DNA from: CAWEFA01 sp963851385
GTDB lineage: Bacteria; Bacteroidota; Bacteroidia; Bacteroidales; DTGW01
Direction: 5' to 3'
Length of the DNA stretch: 64,000 bases
NCBI GenBank assembly: GCA_963851385.1
Contig: CAWKPE010000016.1
Location: 1 to 64,000 of the forward strand
Shown: one piece after another, positions 10,372-19,454 of the stretch
How positions within the stretch are numbered: position 1 is the stretch's first letter
How the letters are laid out: each line of letters opens with the position of its first letter
Program-made: the position numbers and the translations under genes
The notes under the pieces: generated by a model
Databases searched by the model: none
Told to the model about the DNA's origin: nothing
The model's input: the letters and a program-made list of their open reading frames with translations, nothing else

Positions 10372-11423
10372 TGCGAATTAAGAGTTAAAAATAAAAATAA
10401 TAAATGCGGCTGCGATTCTGCCAAAGACATGCACAAGCAGGCCATTTGTAGAACGCACCTTTGATGCTCTTTGAATATCTGTATTCTCAATTAGCCAGTT
10501 GAATAGTGATTCGATAGGTTGCCTAACACTAGATACAGCCTTTGAAAATAAATCATTTGCTGCCTTATCTCTTTGTCTAGTTTCCTGAGATTGACCTTTG
10601 ATTGCTTTTACAGGCGTTAAAATCTCTGAATTAAAAGAATTTTTCAAATTTTCTTGTAATTCGGAATCATTGTAAATCTTATCGCCAAAAAAGTTTCGAT
10701 TGTATATTTCGCTCCAGTATTGCTTATGGACATTCAAATCATTTTCTGATGCCGGGGTAATAACAATGCTTTCAGGAAAAGGTAGATGATTTGGGCGTTG
10801 AAAAGCCAAAGCATGTAGCTTTAGGCCATTGTAGTACATACTTTTAGTAGAGCAATAACCTTTATCGGTAATTTCTAATGCAACAGAAGGTGTACGTTTT
10901 CCTGAACATGTAATAATTGGCAGTGAATCCATTAGACTTTTGTTTAGATCGCAATCTTCAGGACAAAAAGCAGACAAGAGATTATTGGTTAAAGTTTTAA
11001 ATGCTTCAGAAAGCTTGTTTATACGCATAATAAAGGCTTCATAGGAAGGCAATAAAGGAAACCATGAACGAAGATGTTCGTTTGCAAACTCATGTATTTG
11101 CTTTATCTTTAAGCGTTGTTCAATTTTCATGGAGTACAAATAGATCGTCATTACTTCCTGATCAGTAAAATCAGGTTGGCTGTTGTTACTAAAACGCTCG
11201 CAGTTATATTTTAAATGAGAGTCGTACATATCGCAGATATACAGATAGATTGAAATTAATTTAAGTTCTTTTACCTTAGGAATCATACGGCAAGACATAG
11301 TTTGTTAGACATGCCTTAATGTATTGATTTCTAAGGTATTATAAAAATATTTTAACTATATTTTATTGACAATCAATGCTTTATATTGTTAATAACTTAT
11401 TGGTTTTCAACTCTTAATTCGCA
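10372..11423 (-). mobile_element. Complete IS982-family insertion sequence (1052 bp)
   Basis: Terminal inverted repeats TGCGAATTAAGAGTTAAAA (from 10372 inward) and TGCGAATTAAGAGTTGAAAA (complement, from 11423 inward) match at 19 of 20 positions. The element is flanked by a perfect 7-base direct repeat TATATTA at 10365-10371 and 11424-11430, read as the target-site duplication. It contains one intact transposase gene on the minus strand. The element lies between genes and disrupts none. Size, single gene, inverted-repeat length and duplication length fit the IS982 family. Intact ends and an intact frame point to a fairly recent insertion. Confidence 0.9.
10378..11298 (-). CDS. IS982-family DDE transposase
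   Basis: A 306-residue transposase with an RNase H-like catalytic domain. The likely acidic triad is Asp124 in LMDSLPI, Asp206 in FFGDKIYND and Glu263 in QPIESLFNWL. The N-terminal part is helical and would bind the ends. The length is normal and the frame is intact. The stop codon (10378-10380) lies inside the left inverted repeat, so the element has almost no non-coding sequence on that side. It catalyses cut-and-paste or copy-type movement of its own element. Confidence 0.92.
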   Translation of the reverse strand: MSCRMIPKVKELKLISIYLYICDMYDSHLKYNCERFSNNSQPDFTDQEVMTIYLYSMKIEQRLKIKQIHEFANEHLRSWFPLLPSYEAFIMRINKLSEAFKTLTNNLLSAFCPEDCDLNKSLMDSLPIITCSGKRTPSVALEITDKGYCSTKSMYYNGLKLHALAFQRPNHLPFPESIVITPASENDLNVHKQYWSEIYNRNFFGDKIYNDSELQENLKNSFNSEILTPVKAIKGQSQETRQRDKAANDLFSKAVSSVRQPIESLFNWLIENTDIQRASKVRSTNGLLVHVFGRIAAAFIIFIFNS

Positions 11424-11528
11424 TATATTATTAATTTTATTGAAAGAATTTTTTACAATTTATAAAGTTACGAATCACCAAAAATTAAAAATTTTTCGAA
11501 AATTAAATCACAATTTTTAAAAATTAGA

Positions 11529-13952
11529 ATGAAAGATTCAAAAAATATAGCCAAAAATGAAAGCTCTAAACTAAAAGAGCGCATTAAACACTTGGAAATA
11601 GAAAACCGGAAGATTTATTTAGAAAGCGAAAAGTATAAGAAACAGGCGTTAAAACTAAAGATTATAGAAAAAAAATATCTTGAAATTGATGAACGTCTTA
11701 ATAGAATTATTGAAGAATCGAATATTGGAATGGCGTTAGCAGATCTCAAAGGCAAATTTATAAGATTGAATCCCGCTCTTTGCAGAATTCTTGGTTATTC
11801 TGAAGATGAACTTCTCTCCAAATCAATTAGAGATATAATTCATCCTGATGATATTCCAATTCAGTTGTCATATTACAATCAGCTTTTGGAAGGAAAAATT
11901 TTGAGCTATCATATACAGAAGCGATACTTGCATAAAGACGGGCATATAATCTGGACATCAGTTACTACATCGCTTGAGCACGATATATATGGCAAACCAT
12001 TGCATATTATTGGCCAGATACAAGATATTACTCAAAAAATTGAGGCGGAAGAAAAACTAATGGAAAGCGAAGAACGATTTCGTTTGGTTTTCGAAAAAGG
12101 ACAATTCGGCATAACTATTGCCGATTCAAAATTCAAATTTATTAATACGAACCCGGCATTTCGCCAAATGACAGGTTATACCGCTGAAGAATTGTCAAAA
12201 CTAACATTCGCTGATATAACTTCACCATCTAGTCTTTTAGAGGACACAGAAAATGTCCGGTTGATGTCAAAAGGTAAATTGAACCAATATCAAACCGAAA
12301 AACAATACTTAAAAAAAGACGGTAGTTTATTTTGGGGCAATTTGGTTTTAACACCTGTCTTTAATAATAAAGGAAAACTAATAGTATATGTGGCGTTGAT
12401 CCAGGATATCACCGAGAGAAAACGTTTAGAAAAAGAATTGTTCAAATGGGCTCAGGTAATTGAACATGCTGATTGGGGAATTGCCATAGGAAGTGCTGAT
12501 GGTAAAACTCTTGAAGCTATGAATCCTGCTTATGCAAAAATGCATGGTTACACAACCGAAGAATTGATTGGGAAACCTATCTCTATCGTTTATCAACCAA
12601 AATATGTTGCTATATTATTTAATAATATAAGTATTGCACATAAAAAAGGCAATCATTCTTTCGAAACGTTTCATATTCGAAAAGACGGTACAATTTTCCC
12701 GGCACTGGTAAGCATTACTGCAGTTAAAAACAAAAAAGGTGCAGTGCTTCTTCGTGCAGTTAATATAAAGGATATTTCGGAACAAAAAAGATTAGAAGAA
12801 GAATTGTTGCGTGCTAAAGAAAAAGCAGAGGAAGCTGACAAACTTAAAACTGCATTTTTGTGCAACATGTCACACGAAATTCGCACACCCATGAATGCCA
12901 TAATGGGATTTGCCGATTTAATAGAAAATAATGAATTGACTGCTGAAAAACGAAAAGTATATGCAAAAACCATTAGTCACAGGGCAAATGACCTGCTTAC
13001 CATAATAAATGATATAATAGATATTTCAAAAATAGAATCGGGAACTTTAAGCATTAATGAAATGCCGGGATTTTTAAATGTGATTCTTGAGGAAATAAAA
13101 CTATTTTTTAAATCGCGAAACGAAAATTTAATTAAAAAACCTATCGAATTTAAAGTTCACAACCAACTGAATAGCGAACAAAACAAAATCCTTTACGATT
13201 TTTTAAGACTCAAACAGGTCTTGATTAATCTGGTTGAAAATGCTCTTAAGTTTACAAGTGAAGGTTTTATTGAAATTGGATGCAAAATGGCCGATAATAA
13301 AAATATTTTAATTTATGTTAAAGACACGGGAATGGGCATTCCTAAAGATAAGCAATCTTTAATATTTGATCGCTTTCGCCAGGCAGATGAAACATTTTAC
13401 GGCAAAAAACATGGAGGCGCAGGATTAGGTTTATCTATTTCAAAAGGGATTATCGAATTAATGAAAGGCAAAATTTGGGTTGAATCAGAAGAAGATAAAG
13501 GTTCTGTTTTTTATTTCAAAATTCCTTATAAACACAGCAATGAGGTCATTGAACCTTTAAAACCAGAAAATAATCCTACTTACAATTGGAAAAATAAAAC
13601 AATACTTTTAGTAGAAGACATTGACTATAATGCCGATGTAATTGGAGAAATGTTATCGGAAACAAATGTCAAAGTAATTGTTGCAAAAAATGGTATATCT
13701 GCTCTCGAAATTTTTCAACAAAATCCTGATATCAATCTTGTATTAATGGATATTCGATTGCCAGACATAACTGGTCTTGAAGTTACCCGGGAAATAAAAA
13801 AGCAAAGAAAAGATATTGTTATTGTCGCGCAAACGGCTTATGCAAGTGAAGAAGATAAACGAAAGTGTTTGGAAGCAGGTTGCCATGATTATATCAGCAA
13901 GCCTATTGTTTACAATAAAATGTTTAAGACTTTAAGTAAATATCTGGACTAG
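11529..13952 (+). CDS. Hybrid sensor histidine kinase with three PAS domains and a receiver
   Basis: An 807-residue protein without transmembrane segments, so a cytoplasmic sensor. Order: N-terminal coiled coil (about 5-55), PAS/PAC 1 (about 60-170), PAS/PAC 2 (about 180-300), PAS/PAC 3 (about 305-425), a short coiled linker, HisKA with the phosphorylated His near 448 in MSHEIRTPMNAI, HATPase with NALKFT, DTGMGIP and GAGLGLSI, and a C-terminal receiver with the phospho-acceptor Asp near 741 in LVLMDIRLPD and Lys in ISKPI. The PAS domains end in the usual DITERK-type caps. No output domain or partner gene is adjacent. The single-domain receiver at 15753 is the nearest possible relay partner, which is inference only. 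Confidence 0.93.
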   Translation: MKDSKNIAKNESSKLKERIKHLEIENRKIYLESEKYKKQALKLKIIEKKYLEIDERLNRIIEESNIGMALADLKGKFIRLNPALCRILGYSEDELLSKSIRDIIHPDDIPIQLSYYNQLLEGKILSYHIQKRYLHKDGHIIWTSVTTSLEHDIYGKPLHIIGQIQDITQKIEAEEKLMESEERFRLVFEKGQFGITIADSKFKFINTNPAFRQMTGYTAEELSKLTFADITSPSSLLEDTENVRLMSKGKLNQYQTEKQYLKKDGSLFWGNLVLTPVFNNKGKLIVYVALIQDITERKRLEKELFKWAQVIEHADWGIAIGSADGKTLEAMNPAYAKMHGYTTEELIGKPISIVYQPKYVAILFNNISIAHKKGNHSFETFHIRKDGTIFPALVSITAVKNKKGAVLLRAVNIKDISEQKRLEEELLRAKEKAEEADKLKTAFLCNMSHEIRTPMNAIMGFADLIENNELTAEKRKVYAKTISHRANDLLTIINDIIDISKIESGTLSINEMPGFLNVILEEIKLFFKSRNENLIKKPIEFKVHNQLNSEQNKILYDFLRLKQVLINLVENALKFTSEGFIEIGCKMADNKNILIYVKDTGMGIPKDKQSLIFDRFRQADETFYGKKHGGAGLGLSISKGIIELMKGKIWVESEEDKGSVFYFKIPYKHSNEVIEPLKPENNPTYNWKNKTILLVEDIDYNADVIGEMLSETNVKVIVAKNGISALEIFQQNPDINLVLMDIRLPDITGLEVTREIKKQRKDIVIVAQTAYASEEDKRKCLEAGCHDYISKPIVYNKMFKTLSKYLD

Positions 13953-13955
13953 AAA

Positions 13956-14858
13956 CTAATTCTTAAACCTCACGAAAATCCCCAAAGGGAGCTTTCTTTC
14001 ATTTCTGTCGGAACAACAAAGCTCGCCTGATTCTGTTTTAATTTTGCTTCCAAATACAGAACTTATAAGATTTTCAGCTATCAAAACAGAAAATCCCATC
14101 GAATACATGTTTAGTACAAAAAAAATATTTTCCTCTTTTAACAACCTGCTGCATAGTTTTACAAGTTCATTAAGAGCCTTTTCCAAGACCCACTTTTCTC
14201 CTTCAGGTCCCCGGCCATACGCGGGAGGATCAAGAATAATTCCATTGTATTTATTGCCTCTTCGTACTTCCCTCTTAACAAATTTCATTGCATCTTCAAC
14301 AACCCATCTGATATTATCCAGCGCACTTGCTTCCATATTTTCACGCGACCAGCTAATTACCTGTTTAACCGAATCGACATGCGTTACATTTGCACCTGCC
14401 GCCTTTGCTGCAAGTGACGCTGAACCCGTATAAGCAAAGAGATTCAGTACATTCAAATCATTTCTTCTGAAAGATTGAATTGTATCGAAAATATAATTCC
14501 AATTTTCTGCCTGTTCAGGAAAAATTCCGACGTGTTTAAAAGAAGTTAAACCCAACCGCATTTTAAGTTTCATTGATTTATATTCATATTTTATAATCCA
14601 TTGTTCTGGCATATCATCTTTCAATATCCATTCTCCCCTGTCGTTACTTTCAGGATTATTTTGATTCCCTTGTCTATCGCGTTTGAAATATGCCTGCACC
14701 AACTTATGCCATTCACTTTCAGATAAAGCCTTATCCCAAATAGCCTGAGGTTCAGGTCTTGCAATAATATATTTCCCGAAACGTTCTAATTTCTCATACC
14801 CGCCGGTATCCAATAATTCATAGTCCGAAAAATGTGTTGGAGTATATAATTGAATCAT
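13956..14858 (-). CDS. RlmI-like class I SAM-dependent rRNA/RNA methyltransferase
   Basis: A 300-residue methyltransferase. The SAM-binding motif I is FAYTGSAS at residues 141-148, an acidic THVDSVK follows, and the catalytic LDPPAYG is at 209-215. This arrangement matches the RlmI/RlmL-type family that methylates 23S rRNA or related targets, here without an N-terminal PUA domain. Some databases label such proteins simply as class I methyltransferases, and the exact target is unknown. It is convergent with the hybrid kinase gene, with only 3 bases between the two stop codons. Confidence 0.85.
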   Translation of the reverse strand: MIQLYTPTHFSDYELLDTGGYEKLERFGKYIIARPEPQAIWDKALSESEWHKLVQAYFKRDRQGNQNNPESNDRGEWILKDDMPEQWIIKYEYKSMKLKMRLGLTSFKHVGIFPEQAENWNYIFDTIQSFRRNDLNVLNLFAYTGSASLAAKAAGANVTHVDSVKQVISWSRENMEASALDNIRWVVEDAMKFVKREVRRGNKYNGIILDPPAYGRGPEGEKWVLEKALNELVKLCSRLLKEENIFFVLNMYSMGFSVLIAENLISSVFGSKIKTESGELCCSDRNERKLPLGIFVRFKN

Positions 14859-14962
14859 ACATTAATATTTTATTATTTAATTCCCGAAAATTATGGAAAA
14901 TTCTAAACATGGCACTAATAAACCGAATTCTTTATAAATTTGAGAGTCTTAAAACCAAGTGA

Positions 14963-15769
14963 ATGGAAATTATTTCAAGTTTTCAAAATCCTAAAATAAA
15001 AAATCTTGTTAAGCTTCATAAAGCCCAGGAGCGTAAAGAACAAAAGTTGTTTCTTGTTGAAGGTCTTAAAGAAATTAAGATGGCAGTTGAAGCTGGATAT
15101 ATCCTGCACTCATTATTTTGGTGCCCGGCCCTGGGTATTTTAAAAACTGAACTAAAAAAAATAACTGATAATAATAATTTGATATTCGAAATAAACGCTG
15201 AAGTATTTGCAAGAATTGCTTATCGCGACAAATCTGACGGATTAATGGGTATTTTTCATCAAAAAAAACTGGAACTTGAAAAATTAATTCCTGAAAAAAA
15301 TTCGCTTGTTATAGTTCTTGAATCTGTCGAAAAACCCGGAAACTTAGGAGCCATACTTCGTACAGCAGACGCTGCATCAGTATTTGCTATACTTGTATGC
15401 GACCTGAAGACAGATGTTTTTAATCCAAATATAATTCGTTCAAGCATAGGCTGCCTGTTTACAAACCGAGTAATAACATGCACTAATGAAGAAGCTTTCA
15501 ATTGGCTCAGGAAATATAAAGTTCAAATTTACTCCGCTGCACTTCATCCTGAATCCAAACCTTATCATCAACAGCAATACAACCAGGGATCTGTAGCTAT
15601 TGTAATGGGAACAGAAGCCGAAGGTTTATCAAAATTCTGGTTGAAAAACTGCGATGAGAAAATAATTATTCCAATGCTTGGCAAAACAGATTCATTGAAT
15701 GTATCAAATTCCACTGCTATTTTAATTTATGAAGTTATGCGGCAAAGAAGTTTTAAGAAAATAATTTAA
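14963..15769 (+). CDS. SpoU/TrmH-family RNA 2'-O-methyltransferase
   Basis: A 268-residue protein with an N-terminal substrate-binding domain (about 1-100, opening with SFQNPKIKNLVKLHKA) and a C-terminal knotted SPOUT domain. The three family motifs are present: EKPGNLGAILRTADA at about 123-137, VMGTEAEGLS near 213-222 and SLNVSNSTAIL near 243-253. It would transfer a methyl group from SAM to a ribose 2'-OH in rRNA or tRNA. It is one of three paralogous family members in the window, so target assignment is not possible here. Its last 17 bases overlap the convergent receiver gene. Confidence 0.88.
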   Translation: MEIISSFQNPKIKNLVKLHKAQERKEQKLFLVEGLKEIKMAVEAGYILHSLFWCPALGILKTELKKITDNNNLIFEINAEVFARIAYRDKSDGLMGIFHQKKLELEKLIPEKNSLVIVLESVEKPGNLGAILRTADAASVFAILVCDLKTDVFNPNIIRSSIGCLFTNRVITCTNEEAFNWLRKYKVQIYSAALHPESKPYHQQQYNQGSVAIVMGTEAEGLSKFWLKNCDEKIIIPMLGKTDSLNVSNSTAILIYEVMRQRSFKKII

Positions 15770-16172
15770 AAATTGCCTGCATTAACATTTTCCTGGAAAC
15801 AGGCTTAGCAAGATATTCATTAAAACCTGCTCTCAATCCTTTTTCTCGATCCCCACTCAATGCATAAGCGGTTATTGCTACAACCGGAATTTTTGGATGC
15901 TTTCTCCTGATGGATTTCAAAGCCTGGAATCCATCAATTTCAGGCATTTGTATATCCATAAGTACAAGGTCAATACTAGTATTGTTTTCGACAAGTGTAA
16001 TAGTTTCCTTTCCGTCCTTGGCCCATAAAATATTAGCCTTAGTATACTCAAGATATTCTTTAATTAAATAATAATTGGTTTCATCATCTTCAGCAATAAT
16101 AATATTCTTCGATTGCAGAACATCCGGTTTTAGCAATTGTTCCAATTCATTATTTTTATTTGGTTGAAGCAT
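15753..16172 (-). CDS. Single-domain response regulator receiver
   Basis: A 139-residue protein that is essentially one receiver domain after a 22-residue lead. The acidic pocket is EDD at 28-30, the phospho-acceptor is Asp73 in LVLMDIQMPEIDG, a Thr follows in AITAYA, and the conserved Lys is in YLAKPV. There is no DNA-binding or enzyme domain, so it acts by protein contact or as a phosphorelay link. The PEIDGFQALKSIRR region resembles receivers found on hybrid kinases. It lies 1.8 kb from the hybrid kinase at 11529 but in the opposite direction. Confidence 0.88.
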   Translation of the reverse strand: MLQPNKNNELEQLLKPDVLQSKNIIIAEDDETNYYLIKEYLEYTKANILWAKDGKETITLVENNTSIDLVLMDIQMPEIDGFQALKSIRRKHPKIPVVAITAYALSGDREKGLRAGFNEYLAKPVSRKMLMQAIFKLFS

Positions 16173-16300
16173 ATTAGTTTTTAATATAAATAATTCAAAT
16201 TCTACGTTGACAAAAAACGTACCGCATATTAAATTTACTAATTTTAATTGCTTTGAAAAAAGAATTTTAATAGAATTTGGTCAAAAACTATTTCTGAAGC

Positions 16301-17047
16301 TTACTTTAATACCTGGCGCTGATTGATTACTTCATAAAGAATTAAAGCAGTTGCAACAGAAACATTTAAAGATTCAATTTTCCCAAGGACAGGAATCTTA
16401 ATAGTATGATCTGATTTCTTTATAATATCTGGTGAAACGCCTGTATCCTCAGCTCCCATTACTATTGCTGCCGGGTCTGTATAATTAACTGAATTATAAT
16501 ATTCCTTACCTTTTTCAGATGCAGCAAAAATCTTCAGTCCGCTTTCAGATAGGAATTGAATAGCCTTTGACAAATCATTTACCCTGCAAATAGGAATATT
16601 ATGTAAAGCTCCGGATGAAGTTTTTATTGCATCGGCATTAATTTGGGCAGCTCCTTTAGTGGGTATTACAATTGCATGTACACCTGCACATTCGGCTGTA
16701 CGGGCAATCGAACCAAAATTTCGTACATCTGTAATATGGTCGAGAACCAGAATAATCGGAGTTTGTCCATATTCATAAAGCATAGGGATTACCTGTTCAA
16801 GTCGCTGGTACTCTATTTCAGAAATATAAGCTATTACACCCTGATGATTCTTTTGTGTGATGAAGTTGAGTTTTTCATCCGGCACAAACTGATAGGGAAT
16901 ATCCAGTTCACGACTACTTTTCGATACTTCGCGTAATACTTCACCTGATAGATTTTTCTTCAAAAATATCTTTTCAATTTCTTTGCCTGAACGAAGAGCT
17001 TCAATCACAGCATGTGCACCAAAAATTATGTTTGATTTTTGTTTCAT
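16301..17047 (-). CDS. rlmB: 23S rRNA (guanosine-2'-O)-methyltransferase RlmB-type (TrmH group 3)
   Basis: A 248-residue SpoU-family enzyme. The N-terminal substrate-binding domain opens with IIFGAHAVIEALRSGKEI, the usual RlmB opening, and includes KNHQGVIAYI. The SPOUT knot carries DVRNFGSIARTAEC at 107-120, VMGAEDTGVS at 197-206 and ESLNVSVATALILYE at 225-239. The family methylates G2251 in the peptidyl-transferase centre region of 23S rRNA; TrmH group 3 members are labelled RlmB by homology. The gene stands alone. The following 185 bases upstream of the ABC-F stop codon contain AT-rich repeats. Confidence 0.88.
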   Translation of the reverse strand: MKQKSNIIFGAHAVIEALRSGKEIEKIFLKKNLSGEVLREVSKSSRELDIPYQFVPDEKLNFITQKNHQGVIAYISEIEYQRLEQVIPMLYEYGQTPIILVLDHITDVRNFGSIARTAECAGVHAIVIPTKGAAQINADAIKTSSGALHNIPICRVNDLSKAIQFLSESGLKIFAASEKGKEYYNSVNYTDPAAIVMGAEDTGVSPDIIKKSDHTIKIPVLGKIESLNVSVATALILYEVINQRQVLK

Positions 17048-17187
17048 TGTTGTTTCCTTTAATAATACCGGAGAATGGAACCATGAGACCGGAATATATC
17101 GTAATTTTTTATTTTCTATTTTTTTATTTCCCCTTTAAAATTGGACCAAAGTTTAATTAATAATTAACCAATTTATTTTCTTCTCAT

Positions 17188-17230
17188 TTCACATTTTCAA
17201 ATTAGCACATTTTCAAATTTTCAAATTACA
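17188..17230. repeat. Degenerate CACATTTTCAAATT-type intergenic repeat
   Basis: Just downstream of the ABC-F gene, the units CACATTTTCAAATTAG and CACATTTTCAAATT follow each other and then TTCAAATTACAT. The same vocabulary (GCACATTTGCAAATT and its complements) recurs near 19231, 19378, 20330, 43101 and 58560, always between genes. Confidence 0.6.
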
Positions 17231-17232
17231 TA

Positions 17233-19185
17233 TTACTTCCCCGATTTCAATGATTCCAACTCTCTACTATACAATTCCCAGTATTCAAACTCAATTTCAA
17301 GTTCTTTTTTTAACCGGTTATATTCTTTATAAAGTTCTGAATTATTTGCATTTTTCAATAAAAAATCTGAGTCTGCCAATTGACTGTCAAAATTTTTAAT
17401 TTGAGATTCCAATTTTGCAATTCTTTTTTCGCAATCATTCACCTTATTTAAAGCTTTTCGTATTACTCTTTCAGAATTTTTTTTCGAATGAAAATCCCGT
17501 TTGCTATTTGAAATTTCTTTCGGCTCTTTAATTGCGGAATCTGCCAGCTTTTGTTTTATCTCTAATTCTCGAAGTGAAGCAATATTTTTTCTTTGGAGGA
17601 AATCATAAATACCACCGATATGTTCGCGGATTTTTTTGTCTTTAAATTCAAAAATTTTGTCAACCAGTCCATCCAGGAAATCACGATCATGAGAGACAAG
17701 TATAAGCGTACCTTCATAATTTAATAATGCTTTTTTTAATAAATCCTTTGAACGCATATCGAGATGATTCGTGGGTTCATCCAAAACTAATAAGTTGAAC
17801 GGTTCAAGCAATAACTTGGCAATTGCCAGCCTTGAGCGCTCTCCGCCTGAAAGAACTTTCACTTTCTTAAAAACATCATCTCCGGTAAAAAGAAATGCTC
17901 CAAGTATATCACGGATTTTTGTACGAATATCACCAACGGCAATTCTGTCAATTGTATCAAATACAGTAATATTCTCATCCATCAACTCATCCTGGTTCTG
18001 GGCAAAGTAACCTGTTTTGACATTATGCCCCAGCTTAAAGTGGCCATTGAAATCAAGTTCATTCACAATAATTTTAGAAAGTGTAGTTTTTCCCTCCCCG
18101 TTTTTACCCACAAAAGCTATACGTTGGCCTCTTTCAACATTTAAATCAATATTAATTAGAACCTTTTTAGTTCCATAGTTTTTGCTGAGTTCTTTAATTT
18201 CCAGAACTATTTTCCCTGATTTAACAGGTGTTGGGAATTTCATATTGATGCTGGATATGTCTTCAGGATCAACTTCAATACGATCAAGTTTTTCTAATTG
18301 CTTTATACGTGATTGCACTTGCACTGCTTTTGAAGCTTTATACCTGAACCGCTCGATAAAATCTTCAGTATCTGAAATCAGTTTTTGCTGGTTCCTGAAT
18401 GATGCCATTTGCTGTTCCTTTCTCTCCTTTCGCAAATCGACATATTTTGAATAACTGACTTTATAATCATAAATTTTAGCCAGTGAAATTTCAATAGTGC
18501 GGCTCGTGACATTGTCCAAAAAAGCACGATCATGAGAAATTAAAATAACTGCACCCTGAAAATTATACAGGTAATCTTCCAGCCACTGGATTGATTCAAT
18601 ATCAAGATGGTTAGTAGGCTCATCCAGCAGCAATATATTTGGTTTCTTTAATAATATTTTGGCAAGTTCAATACGCATGCGCCAACCGCCTGATAACTCG
18701 GATGTCCGGCGATTAAACTCACTGGAATCAAAACCAAGTCCTGACAAAGTTTTTTCAATATCAGCATGAATAGCAGTGCCACCAATCATATCGAACCGTT
18801 CATGTAACTCAGTCAACTTTTGAATCAGGTTATGGTAAGAAATTGTTTCATAATCTTTACGTGAAGTCAATTCTGCATTGACCGATTCAATCTCTTTTTC
18901 AATTGAAAGCACTTCGGCAAAAGCTTCTGTAGTTTCTTCAATAACTGTCCGGTTGCTGGTAAATATCATTTGCTGGGGTAAATAACCCATAGTAAAACCA
19001 TCAGGTTTGACTATTGTGCCATTATCAGGTTTTTGCAACCCGTTAATTATTTTCAGTAAAGTGGATTTCCCCGCGCCATTTTTCCCGACAAGACCAATCC
19101 GGTCTTTTGGATTTATCATGAAAGAAATGTCACTGAATAATTCAAAAGCTCCAAAGCTTAAACTTACCTGGCTGACTGAAATCAT
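17233..19185 (-). CDS. ABC-F family ATPase (translation-associated, Uup/YheS-like)
   Basis: A 650-residue protein with two ATP-binding cassettes and no membrane segments. Cassette 1 has Walker A GLVGKNGAGKST at 31-42, signature LSGGWRMRIELA and Walker B ILLLDEPTNHLD. Cassette 2 has FVGKNGEGKTT, LSGGERSRLAIA and LLVLDEPTNHLD. The inter-domain linker (P-site-tRNA interaction motif region) is rich in Lys and Arg, and the C-terminal 90 residues form a coiled coil as in Uup. ABC-F proteins act on the ribosome or protect it. The close paralogues cannot be told apart here. A TATCTTTG box lies 27 bases upstream of the start. Confidence 0.9.
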   Translation of the reverse strand: MISVSQVSLSFGAFELFSDISFMINPKDRIGLVGKNGAGKSTLLKIINGLQKPDNGTIVKPDGFTMGYLPQQMIFTSNRTVIEETTEAFAEVLSIEKEIESVNAELTSRKDYETISYHNLIQKLTELHERFDMIGGTAIHADIEKTLSGLGFDSSEFNRRTSELSGGWRMRIELAKILLKKPNILLLDEPTNHLDIESIQWLEDYLYNFQGAVILISHDRAFLDNVTSRTIEISLAKIYDYKVSYSKYVDLRKERKEQQMASFRNQQKLISDTEDFIERFRYKASKAVQVQSRIKQLEKLDRIEVDPEDISSINMKFPTPVKSGKIVLEIKELSKNYGTKKVLINIDLNVERGQRIAFVGKNGEGKTTLSKIIVNELDFNGHFKLGHNVKTGYFAQNQDELMDENITVFDTIDRIAVGDIRTKIRDILGAFLFTGDDVFKKVKVLSGGERSRLAIAKLLLEPFNLLVLDEPTNHLDMRSKDLLKKALLNYEGTLILVSHDRDFLDGLVDKIFEFKDKKIREHIGGIYDFLQRKNIASLRELEIKQKLADSAIKEPKEISNSKRDFHSKKNSERVIRKALNKVNDCEKRIAKLESQIKNFDSQLADSDFLLKNANNSELYKEYNRLKKELEIEFEYWELYSRELESLKSGK

Positions 19186-19211
19186 TGAATTGTCTGAAAT
19201 TAAATAGTTGG

Positions 19212-19219
19212 CAAAGATA
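19212..19219 (-). promoter_or_regulatory. Candidate -7 promoter element of the ABC-F gene
   Basis: On the minus strand the sequence reads TATCTTTG, an exact TAnnTTTG match, 27 bases upstream of the start codon. At the -33 distance only TTGG is seen, a partial match to TTTG. Confidence 0.45.
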
Positions 19220-19230
19220 GAAAAATAATT

Positions 19231-19300
19231 GCCTAATGTACCAATGTGCTAATGAGGCAATTCTAAAATGAAATAATTTGCAAATTTGCAGATGTGAAAA
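19231..19300. repeat. Degenerate intergenic repeat upstream of the ABC-F gene
   Basis: The stretch contains CCAATGTGCTAATGAGGCAA and AATTTGCAAATTTGCAGATG. It shares the GCAAATT/GTGCTAAT vocabulary with the repeat tracts at 17188, 20330 and 43101, and lies just upstream of a TAnnTTTG box on the minus strand. Confidence 0.55.
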
Positions 19301-19377
19301 TTCGATAATTCGGAAATGAATCAATTTGGATAAAAAACAATTTAGATAATTATCTCACTTGATTTCTGAATTCAGTC

Positions 19378-19420
19378 AGGCATATTGACATATCGGCACA
19401 TTGATTAATTGTCGAATTAA
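19378..19420. repeat. Degenerate intergenic repeat before aguB
   Basis: CATATTGACATATCGGCACA is followed by TTGATTAATTGTCGAATTAA. Same repeat vocabulary as 19231 and 43101. It separates the ABC-F promoter region from aguB. Confidence 0.45.
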
Positions 19421-19454
19421 TTTAAATTTGCATGCCATTAAAATTAATATGCTG

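Noticed and set aside
10224..10490. An 88-codon minus-strand frame across the left end of the IS982 element
   Set aside because: It overlaps the transposase gene in another frame and spans the element boundary, with no recognisable protein character.
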